A DNA stretch of 11,891 nucleotides from Firmicutes bacterium ADurb.Bin467. GTDB lineage: Bacteria > Bacillota > Clostridia > Christensenellales > Aristaeellaceae. The notes beneath the pieces are model-generated. The model made no database searches. It saw only the letters and a list, made by a program, of their open reading frames with translations, and was not told where the DNA came from. The translations under genes and the position numbers were made by a program. The stretch covers positions 1 through 11,891 of the forward strand of contig MWAC01000038.1 in the NCBI GenBank assembly GCA_002068815.1. The letters are read 5' to 3'. Within the stretch, counting starts at the first letter, position 1; each line of letters opens with the position of its first letter. Shown here one piece after another: positions 1-7,325 of this stretch.

Positions 1-356
1 TCGCCGGTGCCGGGCGGCAGATCGACCACCAGAAAGTCGATCTCGTCCCACTTGACGTCGCCAACGAACTGGCTGATCAGGCCGTGCTTGACCGGGCCGC
101 GCCAGATCACGGGCGTGTCCTGGGTCTTGATCAGATAGCCGACCGAGACAACCTTGAGCTTGCCGCCAAGCATCTCGACCGGCACGATGTTGGAGACGAC
201 GATCCTCTTGTCGTCAAGTTGCGTCTGGTTCAGACACGAGTCGTAGACGTTTTTCACCTGGATGCACACGCGCTGGTTCAGCCCCGTGAGGATGTTCCCG
301 TTCACGGTCCCGGGACTTACCTCCGCGTTTGCATTCTTGTAGCTGTAAAAAGACAT
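1..356 (-). CDS. Atypical Mrp/NBP35-like protein, 5' part only (runs off the left edge)
   Basis: The open frame from ATG at 356-354 runs uninterrupted for 118 codons to the window edge. A ribosome binding site (AGGAGG, spacer 8) precedes it. Residues from about 60 onward match the central part of Mrp/NBP35/ApbC iron-sulfur carrier ATPases: KVVSVGYLI, then [13 protein letters not shown], then a Walker B-like strand [12 protein letters not shown]. In that family this part follows an N-terminal P-loop (GKGGVGKS type) and a GLLDADIxGPS segment. Neither is present here. Residues 1 to about 58 instead read [16 protein letters not shown]... with [13 protein letters not shown], which I cannot assign with confidence; it vaguely recalls small clostridial proteins of unknown function. 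Without Walker A the product should not bind ATP as a normal Mrp would. It may be a real fusion, a recombination product, or an assembly chimera. That the frame is coding is fairly certain; its function is not. Confidence 0.72.
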   Translation of the reverse strand, partial: MSFYSYKNANAEVSPGTVNGNILTGLNQRVCIQVKNVYDSCLNQTQLDDKRIVVSNIVPVEMLGGKLKVVSVGYLIKTQDTPVIWRGPVKHGLISQFVGDVKWDEIDFLVVDLPPGTG

Positions 357-444
357 GGTTCATTCCTCCTCGGATAGAATGCGGGCGGCCGCCCACGCTG
401 CATACTATGACGGGGAGCGGTTTTGGTGCAACGCCCAAAAATGC

Positions 445-470
445 GAAGCCGGCGCATGCACGCCGGCTTC
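445..470 (-). terminator. Intrinsic terminator of ftsH
   Basis: A perfect 10-bp stem (GAAGCCGGCG / CGCCGGCTTC) closes a 6-base loop, 8 bases beyond the ftsH stop codon. Reading on the minus strand, it is followed by GCATTTTTGGG, which gives a run of five U. It separates ftsH from the Mrp-like gene, which therefore needs its own promoter between 357 and 444. Confidence 0.85.
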
Positions 471-478
471 CGTGTCGG

Positions 479-2338
479 TTACGCGACCTGTTCGCCACCT
501 TCGAGCGCCTTCGGGCGGAGGATTTCGAGGAACTGCTCGCCGGTGATCGTTTCCTCGCGGTAGAGGTACTCCGCGACGCGGTTCAGCGCCTCCATGTTGT
601 CGCGCAGCAGCTTCGATACCCTTTCGTACTGCTCGCGGACGATCGCGATGACCTGCCGGTCGATCTCGGCGGCGGTCTCGTTCGAGCACGCGAGCGACGC
701 GTCGCCGCCCAGGTACTGGTTCGTCAGCGCCTCGAGCGCGACCATGCCGAACGCGTCCGACATACCGTAGCGCGTGACCATCGCGCGGGTGAGGCGCGTC
801 GCCTGCTCGATGTCGTTCGCGGCGCCGGTCGTGATCGAGCCGAACACGGCTTCCTCCGCCGCGCGGCCGCCGACGAGCACGGCGATCTTGTTCAATATGT
901 CCTCGCGGCTCATCAGGAACCGCTCGCTCTCCTCGACCTGCATCGTGTAGCCGAGCGCGCCGGAGGTGCGCGGCACGATCGTGATCTTCGTGACCGGCGC
1001 GGCGCCGGTCTGCAGCGCGGCGACGAGCGCGTGGCCGACCTCGTGGTAGGCGACGATGCGCTTCTCGCGGTCGGAGAGTACCTTGTTCTTCTTCTGATAG
1101 CCGGCGGCGACGACCTCGACGGACTCCTGCAGATCCGCCTGCCCGACCCGCTCGCGGCCCTCGCGGACGGCGCGCAGCGCGGCCTCGTTGATGATGTTCG
1201 CGAGCTCCGCGCCGGACGCGCCGGAGGTCGCGCGCGCGATCGCCGAGAAATCGATGCCAGGCTCGAGCTTCACGTGCTTCGCGTGCACCCTGAGGATTGC
1301 CTCGCGGCCCTGCAGGTCCGGGAGCTCGACGGGTATCCGCCGGTCGAACCGGCCGGGGCGCAGAAGCGCCTTGTCGAGCGAGTCGGGCCGGTTCGTCGCG
1401 CCGAGGATCACGACGCCCTTGTTCGCGTCGAAGCCGTCCATCTCGGTCAAAAGCTGGTTCAGCGTCTGCTCGCGCTCGTCGTTTCCGCCGATCATGCCGC
1501 CGTCGCGCTTCTTGCCGATCGTGTCGATCTCGTCGATGAACACGATGCACGGCGCCTTCTCGCCCGCCTGCTTGAACAGGTCGCGCACCTTCGCCGCGCC
1601 CATGCCGACGAACATCTCGACGAACTCCGAGCCCGACATCGAGAAGAACGGCACCTTCGCCTCGCCGGCGACGGCCTTCGCGAGCAGCGTCTTGCCGGTG
1701 CCCGGCGGGCCGACGAGCAGCGCGCCCTTCGGGAGCTTCGCGCCGATCGCCGCGTATTTGTCCGGGTCGTGCAGGAAGTTGACGATCTCGGTCAGCGCCT
1801 CCTTCGCCTCGTCCTCGCCGGCGACGTCCTGGAACGTGACGCCGGTCTCGCTCTCGGCGTAGATCTTCGCGCTGGACTTGCCGAAGCTCATCGCGTTCAG
1901 CCCGCCGCCCATCCGCTTCTGCATGCCGCGCATGAGAAGCTGCCCGAGGCCGATAAACACCGCGATCGGCAGTATCCAGCCGAGCAGCAGATTCATCAGG
2001 GGCGATGCCTCCTCGACGACTTCGGCGGAGAACTTGACCTCGGGGTGCTCAAGAAGCCGGTTCGTCAGGTCGCCGTCCGGCCACGCGCCGGTCTTGTAGA
2101 GCGCCTCGCCGCCGTCCTCGGCGGCGGCGAAGGTCAGCGCGTCGCCCTCGAGCGCGACCTCCGTCACGGTGCCCGCGTCGAGCTTCCGCAGGAATTCGTC
2201 GTAGCCGACCTCCGCTACCTTGGGCTTGACAAACGACGGGAATACGAACGCGTTGAGCAACAGCACGATGAAAAACGTGATCATCAGATTGTACAAGAGC
2301 GACTTTCTCGGCGCTCCGTTTTCATTCATTTGAGCCAT
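479..2338 (-). CDS. ftsH: ATP-dependent zinc metalloprotease FtsH
   Basis: FtsH is a hexameric AAA+ protease of the cytoplasmic membrane that extracts and degrades misassembled membrane proteins and unstable regulators. The 619 residues have the family's full layout. There are transmembrane segments at about 14-34 and 115-136 with a periplasm-type domain between them. The AAA+ module has Walker A GPPGTGKT (210-217), pore loop FVGMG (243-247), Walker [10 protein letters not shown] (264-272) and the second region of homology with arginine fingers in [10 protein letters not shown] (R327, R330). The M41 peptidase has HEVGH (432-436) and a probable third zinc ligand D509 in [10 protein letters not shown]. 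The pore loop normally reads FVGVG and the zinc motif HEAGH; both changes are conservative. The first ATG has GGAAGGAG only 2 bases upstream, so a start at the fourth residue (MNENG..., 2329-2327) with an 11-base spacer is also possible. The gene is monocistronic, with terminators on both sides. Confidence 0.97.
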   Translation of the reverse strand: MAQMNENGAPRKSLLYNLMITFFIVLLLNAFVFPSFVKPKVAEVGYDEFLRKLDAGTVTEVALEGDALTFAAAEDGGEALYKTGAWPDGDLTNRLLEHPEVKFSAEVVEEASPLMNLLLGWILPIAVFIGLGQLLMRGMQKRMGGGLNAMSFGKSSAKIYAESETGVTFQDVAGEDEAKEALTEIVNFLHDPDKYAAIGAKLPKGALLVGPPGTGKTLLAKAVAGEAKVPFFSMSGSEFVEMFVGMGAAKVRDLFKQAGEKAPCIVFIDEIDTIGKKRDGGMIGGNDEREQTLNQLLTEMDGFDANKGVVILGATNRPDSLDKALLRPGRFDRRIPVELPDLQGREAILRVHAKHVKLEPGIDFSAIARATSGASGAELANIINEAALRAVREGRERVGQADLQESVEVVAAGYQKKNKVLSDREKRIVAYHEVGHALVAALQTGAAPVTKITIVPRTSGALGYTMQVEESERFLMSREDILNKIAVLVGGRAAEEAVFGSITTGAANDIEQATRLTRAMVTRYGMSDAFGMVALEALTNQYLGGDASLACSNETAAEIDRQVIAIVREQYERVSKLLRDNMEALNRVAEYLYREETITGEQFLEILRPKALEGGEQVA

Positions 2339-2416
2339 CTCTCCTTCCGTATATGCGTATTGTACCCATACTTCTTGGCGGCACGGACAAAAAAGTATGA
2401 ACGCAGCATGAAAAAT

Positions 2417-2434
2417 GGCGGCTTTTCGGCCGCC
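2417..2434 (-). terminator. Intrinsic terminator of the patatin-like gene
   Basis: On the minus strand, GGCGGC-CGAAAA-GCCGCC is followed directly by ATTTTTC. It lies 27 bases past the patatin stop codon. It ends that transcript before the ftsH leader, so the two genes are probably independent. Confidence 0.8.
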
Positions 2435-2461
2435 GGGGGTTAATATTCCGTTATCCGCGCG

Positions 2462-3724
2462 CTATCCGCACGCGCACTTGAGGTACAGCGCCGCGGCCGC
2501 GTGGCCGGGCAGCTCCGCGAGGTCGCCGATCCACATCTCCGGGAACCGGCCGTTGTCGCGCAGGCACCGGAGCATCGACGCGATGATCTGCCGGTCGCTC
2601 AGCTTCATCAGCGCCTCGACGTCCTGCACGCTCCGGAGTTCCGGCGCGTCCTCGGCCGCCGAGATATAGGAAAGAATCCGTCCGGTCAGTTCGTCCGCGT
2701 CGTAGATCGCGGCCTCGTTGAAGCCGAGCTTCGCCGCGGCGAGCTCGAGCCCGCGGATGTACACCTGCTTGTACGTAAGCGACGCCTCCGGGAGGTCCGA
2801 TTCGATCGCCGAGATCACCGGCGCCTGCACCATCTTCGAGCCGATCGTCACGCGCGTGACGGCGACCGCGTCGAACCGGGCGACCTCGGTCATGAACCGC
2901 CGGCCGGCGGTCGTCGCGCGCAGGTCGTTGAGCCGCGTGAACGTGTAGAAGAGCCCGTCGAACCGCCCGAATTTCTTCATCGCGTCGTAGTAGCCGATCA
3001 GGCGGTTGCGCTTGAGCACGTCCGCGTTGAAGTCGAGGAAGTTGCCGAGCGATCGCCTGGGCATGATCGTCGTCAGAAACGGCATCCGCTGGTACTCCGG
3101 GTGCGTGTGCATGGGGTGGATGTCGACCGCGACGACCTCGTCCGCGCCGGCGCGTATCGCCATGTCGATCGGCAGGTTGTCGTAATAGCCGCCGTCGATG
3201 TAGCGGTCGCCGTCGATCTGGCGCGTCGGGAACACCGGGAAGCACGAGGCGGACGCGATGATCCAGTCGATCAGCCGTCCCTCGGGGATCGTCGCGAGCG
3301 TCCGGTGCGCCGGCGACAAGGACGGAAATCGGAGCGCGATCAGCCCGAAGTCCATGCCGGACGCGCGCACGCGCCTCTCGTCCAGGTGCTCGCGCAGGAG
3401 CGCCTCCAGGGGCGCTATGTCCACGCGCAGCTGCCGCGCGTGCTCGAGCAAAAACGGCAGCAGGTCGCGCTTGCGGTTGAACATGCGCTCGATCTGGAAC
3501 GCCTGCTCCGAGTTCGTCGAGATGATGCGGTCGCTCGTCATGTTGTCCCACAGGTGGACCGCCGACTCGATATCGCCCTGCAGCACCGCCGCCGCGTTGA
3601 TCGCGCCGATCGACGTCCCGAAGCACATCTGAAACCGTATGCACAGCTCGCTCAGCGCCTGCCACGCGCCCACCTCATACGAGCCGCGCGAGCCGCCGCC
3701 GCTGAACACCAACGCACGCCTCAT
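2462..3724 (-). CDS. Patatin-like phospholipase family protein
   Basis: A predicted serine hydrolase of the patatin/RssA-like family, which cleaves acyl esters of phospholipids or related lipids with a Ser-Asp dyad. All three family motifs are visible: the oxyanion-hole loop GGGSRGSY (9-16), the nucleophile elbow GTSIG with S38, and the aspartate motif DGGYYDN with D177. The patatin domain fills roughly residues 4-200. The other 220 residues, with mixed helical character and no motif I recognise, make the protein longer than minimal bacterial patatins (about 280-320 aa). There is no signal peptide, so it is likely cytoplasmic or membrane-associated. Start: the ATG at 3724 gives MRRALVFSGGG, the usual compact N terminus, but only a loosely placed GAGGGGG lies about 12 bases upstream. 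A sigma-A-type promoter lies at 3754-3782. The substrate cannot be read from the sequence. Confidence 0.93.
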   Translation of the reverse strand: MRRALVFSGGGSRGSYEVGAWQALSELCIRFQMCFGTSIGAINAAAVLQGDIESAVHLWDNMTSDRIISTNSEQAFQIERMFNRKRDLLPFLLEHARQLRVDIAPLEALLREHLDERRVRASGMDFGLIALRFPSLSPAHRTLATIPEGRLIDWIIASASCFPVFPTRQIDGDRYIDGGYYDNLPIDMAIRAGADEVVAVDIHPMHTHPEYQRMPFLTTIMPRRSLGNFLDFNADVLKRNRLIGYYDAMKKFGRFDGLFYTFTRLNDLRATTAGRRFMTEVARFDAVAVTRVTIGSKMVQAPVISAIESDLPEASLTYKQVYIRGLELAAAKLGFNEAAIYDADELTGRILSYISAAEDAPELRSVQDVEALMKLSDRQIIASMLRCLRDNGRFPEMWIGDLAELPGHAAAALYLKCACG

Positions 3725-3753
3725 TCTGTTTGATACCCCCTCGCAAGGGTTCC

Positions 3754-3782
3754 ATTATACCGCAAACGCGTGAAAAATGCAA
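3754..3782 (-). promoter_or_regulatory. Sigma-A-type promoter of the patatin-like gene
   Basis: On the minus strand TTGCAT (3782-3777) and a perfect TATAAT (3759-3754) are separated by exactly 17 bases. The -35 matches consensus at 3 of 6 positions. Transcription would start near 3747, leaving a leader of about 22 bases before the ATG. The -35 lies 10 bases beyond the U-tract of the upstream gene's terminator, so the intergenic space is used economically. Confidence 0.68.
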
Positions 3783-3797
3783 ATCGCCGCGCAAAAA

Positions 3798-3818
3798 ACC
3801 GGGGGTTCGCCCCCCGGT
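3798..3818 (-). terminator. Intrinsic terminator of the SSB-like gene
   Basis: Minus-strand ACCGGGGG and CCCCCGGT form an 8-bp stem around a 5-base loop. TTTTTTG follows, sharing the last stem base. It starts 15 bases after the stop codon of the SSB-like gene. Confidence 0.85.
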
Positions 3819-3833
3819 ACGGCAGATTTCGGG

Positions 3834-4529
3834 TCATTCCGCGGTGCGGGTTTCCTCCTGCCGGAGCCGTTCAAATTCGAGCCTGGTATCGACAGGCGGC
3901 GCCGAGGCGAAGTCCGGAGCGGCGTCCGTGGCCTCGAGCGTGAAGGCGGAGACCTCGTAGGCGTTGCGCACGAGGTACTCGCCGTTGTCCATCAGCTTCT
4001 GATACTCGCGGGACTGAAGCCTTCCCGTCAGCTTCAGCCGGTCGCCGACGCGAAACCGCGCCGCGTACTGCGCGTTGCGCCCCCAGGCGATGCAGGGGAT
4101 GTAGTCGCTCTTGCCGAACGCGCGGTTGACCGCGAGCATCATGTCGCAGATTTCGCGGCCGAACGGCGTCGAGCGGTAGATCGGGGGCTTGCACAGCGCG
4201 CCCACGAGGCTCACCTTGTTCAGCGTCTCGTTCTCCTGCGTCTCGTACATGCTCTGCACGAACATCGTCACCATCAGCCTGCCCGCGCCGTCCACGACCT
4301 TGTTGTACGAGCGCACCTGCCCCTGAAAAAGCATCAGCCGCCCGACGGGATTGTCGCAGAGCGCGAGGATTTTTCCGGGGATGGTCACGGGGATGCGGTC
4401 CATCGCCCCCGAGAGGCGCTTGACCAAGAGCATTCCCGTGTAGAACGGCTCGCGCATGACCTCGTGGCTCAGCACCGGCATGTCCTCCAGCCTGCCGGCG
4501 GCCACAATGCGGTTGTTCGGGTTTTCCAT
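3834..4529 (-). CDS. Single-stranded DNA-binding protein-like, two OB folds
   Basis: The 231-residue protein has two OB-fold-like units. The C-terminal unit (about 103-175) is clearly SSB-like: NKVSLVGALCKPPIYR, TPFGREICDMMLAVNR, SDYIPCIAWGRNAQ and GDRLKLTGRLQSREYQK follow the order of strands in bacterial SSB. The N-terminal unit (about 7-95) is more divergent but keeps GQVRSYNKVVDG and a following strand RLMVTMFVQ. The tail from about 200 is polar and ends RQEETRTAE. It lacks the acidic DDDIPF-type tip that housekeeping SSB uses to recruit partner proteins. Tandem-OB SSB-like proteins of this size are, to my recollection, common in Clostridia, probably beside a canonical SSB elsewhere. Start: ATG at 4529 has AGGTGA 5 bases upstream. 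It may bind single-stranded DNA in repair or replication; a specific role cannot be stated. Confidence 0.88.
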   Translation of the reverse strand: MENPNNRIVAAGRLEDMPVLSHEVMREPFYTGMLLVKRLSGAMDRIPVTIPGKILALCDNPVGRLMLFQGQVRSYNKVVDGAGRLMVTMFVQSMYETQENETLNKVSLVGALCKPPIYRSTPFGREICDMMLAVNRAFGKSDYIPCIAWGRNAQYAARFRVGDRLKLTGRLQSREYQKLMDNGEYLVRNAYEVSAFTLEATDAAPDFASAPPVDTRLEFERLRQEETRTAE

Positions 4530-4676
4530 CGTATCACCTCGGTTATTTCATCCAATTCCATATATTCATATGCCGCGCGCGCCGTTTTCATACGGCGTCC
4601 GGTGAAAATTTTGGGTTACGGGCAACCATATCGCAGGAAAATTCGTCCAATACGCGTAAGAAGGGGGGAGGGTCCT
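4530..4676. promoter_or_regulatory. Divergent intergenic region between the SSB-like and WG-repeat genes
   Basis: These 147 bases must hold the promoters of both divergent genes. The half near the SSB-like gene is AT-rich around 4555-4572, including TATATTCATATG, and could supply a minus-strand -10 box. No pair of hexamers with 16-18 base spacing is convincing on either strand. A small hairpin, GCCGT-TTTCAT-ACGGC, lies at 4581-4596 without a U-tract. A strong plus-strand ribosome binding site (GGGGGGAGGG) lies just before the WG-repeat ATG at 4677. Confidence 0.4.
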
Positions 4677-6110
4677 ATGCGAAGGGTCTTGGCGGCGCTT
4701 TTGTGCCTGATGCTCGTCGCGGCGGGGGTTTCCGCGTCCGCGGAAGAGCCGAGCGCGGCGTCCGCGACGGGCGCGGGAGAGGTGTTTGCGATTCCCGCGG
4801 GCGACGGGCGCTCGATGCTGATTGGGTACGACGGAACGGAACTGACCGGCCGAAGCGACTACGCGCTGCTCTACCAGATTTCCGACGACGAGTGCCCGCC
4901 GGAGCGCAGGCTGTTCGCGGGCTCGCCCGTGCGCGTCGGCACCGGACCCGCGGACGAGGAGGGCTACACGACGTACGCGCTCATCGACGCGACCGGGCGG
5001 CGGCTGACGGACGCGATCTACGGCGACCTGACGCACCGGTGGCGCTCCGGCATCGTGACCTTTTACCAGGGCGACCTGATGGGCGCGCTGGACGAGCGCG
5101 GCAACGTGCTGCTCGAGGCGAAGTACGGCGGCATCGTGCCCGACGGCGAGGGCGGCTACCTCGTGACGCCCGAGGAGAGCTTCGTCTACGACCGCGACGG
5201 CTACGCGTACGTCGCGAGGCTCTACCGCATGGCGCCGGACGGCGCGATGACCGACACCGGCGTCACGACCGTTCCGTACCTCTACGGCCAGCTCTCCGAC
5301 GGGCTGCTCGCGGTGACGACGCAGGTCGGCAAGGAGTGGCTGACCGGCTATGTGAACGCGCGCGGCGAGTTTGAGATCGAGCCGCAGTTCGACGGCGCGG
5401 ACGCGTTCCGGGACGGCTACGCGACCGCGCGACTGCCGGGCGGCGGCCTGACCGGCCTGCTCCGGCCCGACGGGAGCTGGGCGATCGAGCCCTCGTACGA
5501 TGCCATCAGCGACACTTGGTCGGGCGCCGCGAGCATCTGCGCGGTCCGCGGGAAGAGCGTGGACATCCTCGACCGCAAGACGCTCAAGGTGATCGCGAGC
5601 TACAGCTTCCCGAAGGCCGGGTACGTCTACGCGTACGAGATGAACGCGCGCGCGATCACGGTCGGCGCAGACAGCAACATCTCCGTTTACGGCATGGACG
5701 GGAAGCTGCTGTTCTCGCTGCCCGAGAAGGCGGGCGCGTACGTCAACGGCTCGTTCTCGGCGTCGGAGGGCGTCCCGGAGCGGCTGATCCTCACCGCCGG
5801 CGCGCTCAAGAAGATCGCCGGGCCGTTCCGCGAATTGAGCGCGCTGTGGTGGAGGGACGGCGAGGGCCGGTACATGGCGATGGACTACGAGATTCAAAAC
5901 GGCGCGGACGGCCCGTCCGTCGACTACGACACCTACCGCTACGGGCTGATCGACCAGGACGGAAGCGTTTTGCTGCCGACCGTGTACGAGCAGTTGATGT
6001 ACCTGGGCGGCGACCGCTACTGGGTCAAGTACGCGGACGTCTACGGCGTCGTCGACGAGGCGGGCGCTTGGTACTTTCAGGCGAGCGAATACGAGGAACT
6101 GATGGATTAG
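4677..6110 (+). CDS. Secreted WG-repeat protein
   Basis: The 477-residue protein starts with MRRVLAALLCLMLVAAG and a probable signal peptidase site after ASA (about residue 22), so it is likely exported. The mature part carries divergent WG (KWG) repeats: short units of the type GLIDxxGxxLLPxxYExL or GYVNARGEFEIEPQFDGAD. The clearest are at about 98-153, 222-276 (GSWAIEPSYDAIS) and 420-470 (YGLIDQDGSVLLPTVYEQL). The region 280-400 is more diverged. WG repeats are thought to form beta-propeller-like or solenoid scaffolds; no enzymatic residues are visible. Start: the frame is open much further upstream, but only the ATG at 4677 gives a signal peptide, and GGGGGGAGGG ends 4 bases before it. The PstS-like gene follows after 12 bases, so they probably share a message and act outside the membrane. 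Exact function unknown. Confidence 0.88.
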   Translation: MRRVLAALLCLMLVAAGVSASAEEPSAASATGAGEVFAIPAGDGRSMLIGYDGTELTGRSDYALLYQISDDECPPERRLFAGSPVRVGTGPADEEGYTTYALIDATGRRLTDAIYGDLTHRWRSGIVTFYQGDLMGALDERGNVLLEAKYGGIVPDGEGGYLVTPEESFVYDRDGYAYVARLYRMAPDGAMTDTGVTTVPYLYGQLSDGLLAVTTQVGKEWLTGYVNARGEFEIEPQFDGADAFRDGYATARLPGGGLTGLLRPDGSWAIEPSYDAISDTWSGAASICAVRGKSVDILDRKTLKVIASYSFPKAGYVYAYEMNARAITVGADSNISVYGMDGKLLFSLPEKAGAYVNGSFSASEGVPERLILTAGALKKIAGPFRELSALWWRDGEGRYMAMDYEIQNGADGPSVDYDTYRYGLIDQDGSVLLPTVYEQLMYLGGDRYWVKYADVYGVVDEAGAWYFQASEYEELMD

Positions 6111-6122
6111 GAGGCGGAGCCC

Positions 6123-6986
6123 ATGAAACGGTGGATTTCAGTGCTGTTGGTCCTCGGCATGCTGTCGGCGTGCGCGCTCGCGGAGGTGCCGAAGTTCGGC
6201 ATTCAGGAGTATCCGAAGGTGGACGGCTCCACCGCGATGCTGCCGCTGAGCTACGCACTGATGATGGCCTCGACCGGCGTCTCCGAGGAGGAGGCGAAGC
6301 TCGCGATCACGCACCACAAGACGACGGACTCGTTCTACTCGCTGATCGACGGCGACGCGGACATCTTGATCGTCGGGAACCCGGCGTCCGACGTGTTCGA
6401 CTACGCGGCGGAAAAGAACGTCGAGCTCGAGATGAAGCCGATCGGCGTCGACGCGCTCGTGTTTCTCATAAGCGACCTGAATCCCGTCGAGGACGTCTCG
6501 CACGAGCAGATCGTCGGCATCTACACAGGCGAGATCGCGAACTGGAAGGAGCTTGGCGGCGACGACCTCCCGATACTCGCCTACCAGCGCAACGCGACCG
6601 CCGGAAGCCAGGTCATGATGGAGAATGTCGTCATGAAGGGCGCCGAGATGACCGACGCGCCGAGCGAGTTCCGCCCCGGCGACATGGGCGACCTCGTCGA
6701 CGTCGTCGCGTCCTACCGCAACTCCGCCGACGCGATCGGCTATTCTGTCTACTACTACGTGACCGAGATGTACGTAAAGCAGGGGATCAAGCTGCTGTCG
6801 GTAAACGGCGTCGCGCCGTCGAACGAGACGATCGCCTCGCGGGAGTACCCGTACACGCAGCCGAACTACGCTGTCGTCCGCAAGGACGAGCCGAGGAATT
6901 CTCCCGCGAGGCGGCTGTTCGACTTCCTGACGACCGAGGAGGGGAAGGCGTTCCTGACCGCGCACAACTACGTGCCGGCTGCATAG
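6123..6986 (+). CDS. PstS-like phosphate/anion-binding (lipo)protein
   Basis: A 287-residue periplasmic-binding-protein-like protein of the PstS superfamily, whose members capture phosphate outside the membrane. Its N terminus is a signal peptide with lipobox LSAC (14-17, C17), suggesting a lipid-anchored product; ALAE just after could instead be a signal peptidase I site. Family marks are YPKVDGSTA (30-38), the region that contributes ligand-binding hydroxyls in PstS, VGIYTGEIANWKELGG (131-146), and RNATAGSQ (156-163). The hinge and C-terminal helix FDFLTTEEGKAFL also fit. The length matches short PstS-like proteins of Clostridia. No permease or ATPase genes (pstC, pstA, pstB) are adjacent, so it could be an orphan binding protein or one working with the co-transcribed WG-repeat protein in sensing or adhesion. 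Start: GGAGGCGGAG lies just upstream of ATG 6123. Phosphate as ligand is inferred from the family. Confidence 0.87.
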   Translation: MKRWISVLLVLGMLSACALAEVPKFGIQEYPKVDGSTAMLPLSYALMMASTGVSEEEAKLAITHHKTTDSFYSLIDGDADILIVGNPASDVFDYAAEKNVELEMKPIGVDALVFLISDLNPVEDVSHEQIVGIYTGEIANWKELGGDDLPILAYQRNATAGSQVMMENVVMKGAEMTDAPSEFRPGDMGDLVDVVASYRNSADAIGYSVYYYVTEMYVKQGIKLLSVNGVAPSNETIASREYPYTQPNYAVVRKDEPRNSPARRLFDFLTTEEGKAFLTAHNYVPAA

Positions 6987-7002
6987 AACCGGACTTTTTA
7001 CA

Positions 7003-7029
7003 CCCGCCGGGCGCTGCCCGGCGGGTTTT
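7003..7029 (+). terminator. Intrinsic terminator after the WG/PstS-like pair
   Basis: A perfect 10-bp GC stem, CCCGCCGGGC / GCCCGGCGGG, closes a 3-base loop (GCT) and is followed by TTTTCTGTT. It begins 16 bases after the PstS-like stop codon. The U-tract runs straight into the -35 box of the next operon. Confidence 0.88.
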
Positions 7030-7032
7030 CTG

Positions 7033-7061
7033 TTGACATCGGCCCGGGAGAGGAGTATAAT
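7033..7061 (+). promoter_or_regulatory. Consensus sigma-A promoter of the AbrB-ABC operon
   Basis: TTGACA (7033-7038) and TATAAT (7056-7061) are both perfect and stand exactly 17 bases apart. Transcription should start near 7068, with a leader of about 30 bases before the ATG at 7098. A promoter this strong usually needs repression, which fits the regulator it drives and the palindrome that follows. Confidence 0.9.
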
Positions 7062-7070
7062 TCATATGAA
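7061..7070. promoter_or_regulatory. Palindrome at the transcription start, candidate operator
   Basis: TTCATATGAA is a perfect 10-base palindrome that begins on the last base of the -10 box and covers the expected start of transcription. A dimer bound here would block RNA polymerase. The first gene of the operon encodes an AbrB-type regulator, which acts as a dimer, so autorepression is a natural reading. No binding data are visible in the sequence. Confidence 0.45.
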
Positions 7071-7097
7071 ATGTAGGAATCGTTGGAGGTGTTTCCG

Positions 7098-7325
7098 ATG
7101 CCCGGTCCGGACGGCAGGCATATCTTCGGGACGGTGAAGGTCGGGGAGAAGGGGCAGATCGTGATCCCGCGGGACGCGCGCAGGGTGTTCGGCATCGGCC
7201 CGGGCGACACGCTGCTCGTGCTCGGCGACGAGAGGCAGGGCGGCATCGCGATCGTGAAGGCGGACTTTCTGCGGAAATTCGCCGAGGACATATTCGCCGC
7301 GCGCGACGAGTCGGAGGAGCAATGA
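7098..7325 (+). CDS. AbrB/MazE/SpoVT-family transcriptional regulator
   Basis: The 75-residue protein is a swapped-hairpin DNA-binding domain of the AbrB/SpoVT type. GTVKVGEKGQIVIPRDARRVFGI is the diagnostic beta-alpha-beta core, followed by GDTLLVLGD and a short basic/acidic helical tail. Such small proteins bind DNA as dimers. They are often encoded with ABC-2 exporters in Clostridia, as here. Start: the frame could open at a TTG (7083), but that codon overlaps the ribosome binding site GGAGGT (7085-7090), which sits 7 bases before the ATG at 7098. The stop codon overlaps the ABC ATPase start as ATGA, so the two are translationally coupled. It probably controls its own operon through the palindrome at 7061-7070. 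Confidence 0.92.
   Translation: MPGPDGRHIFGTVKVGEKGQIVIPRDARRVFGIGPGDTLLVLGDERQGGIAIVKADFLRKFAEDIFAARDESEEQ

Noticed and set aside
383..394. GGGCGGCCGCCC palindrome upstream of the Mrp-like gene
   Set aside because: It is perfect but has no loop, no U-tract and no promoter context. Short all-GC palindromes are expected by chance in this composition.
2359..2364. TACAAT as a -10 box for ftsH on the minus strand
   Set aside because: The only -35-like hexamer (TTGTCC) lies 20 bases away, too far for a standard promoter. The ftsH promoter was left unassigned.
329..2443. A 704-codon open frame on the plus strand opposite ftsH
   Set aside because: It is an antisense shadow. The low-complexity, Arg/Leu/Asp/Val-rich translation has no family match, and ftsH on the other strand has all its motifs intact. 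High GC removes stop codons from this frame.
3777..4676. An N-terminal extension of 300 residues on the WG-repeat protein
   Set aside because: This stretch is antisense to the SSB-like gene. The signal peptide and strong ribosome binding site place the true start at 4677.
5516..7036. A 506-codon open frame on the plus strand over the WG and PstS-like genes
   Set aside because: It is a second-frame shadow, very arginine-rich, with no ribosome binding site logic, and it crosses two well-supported genes.
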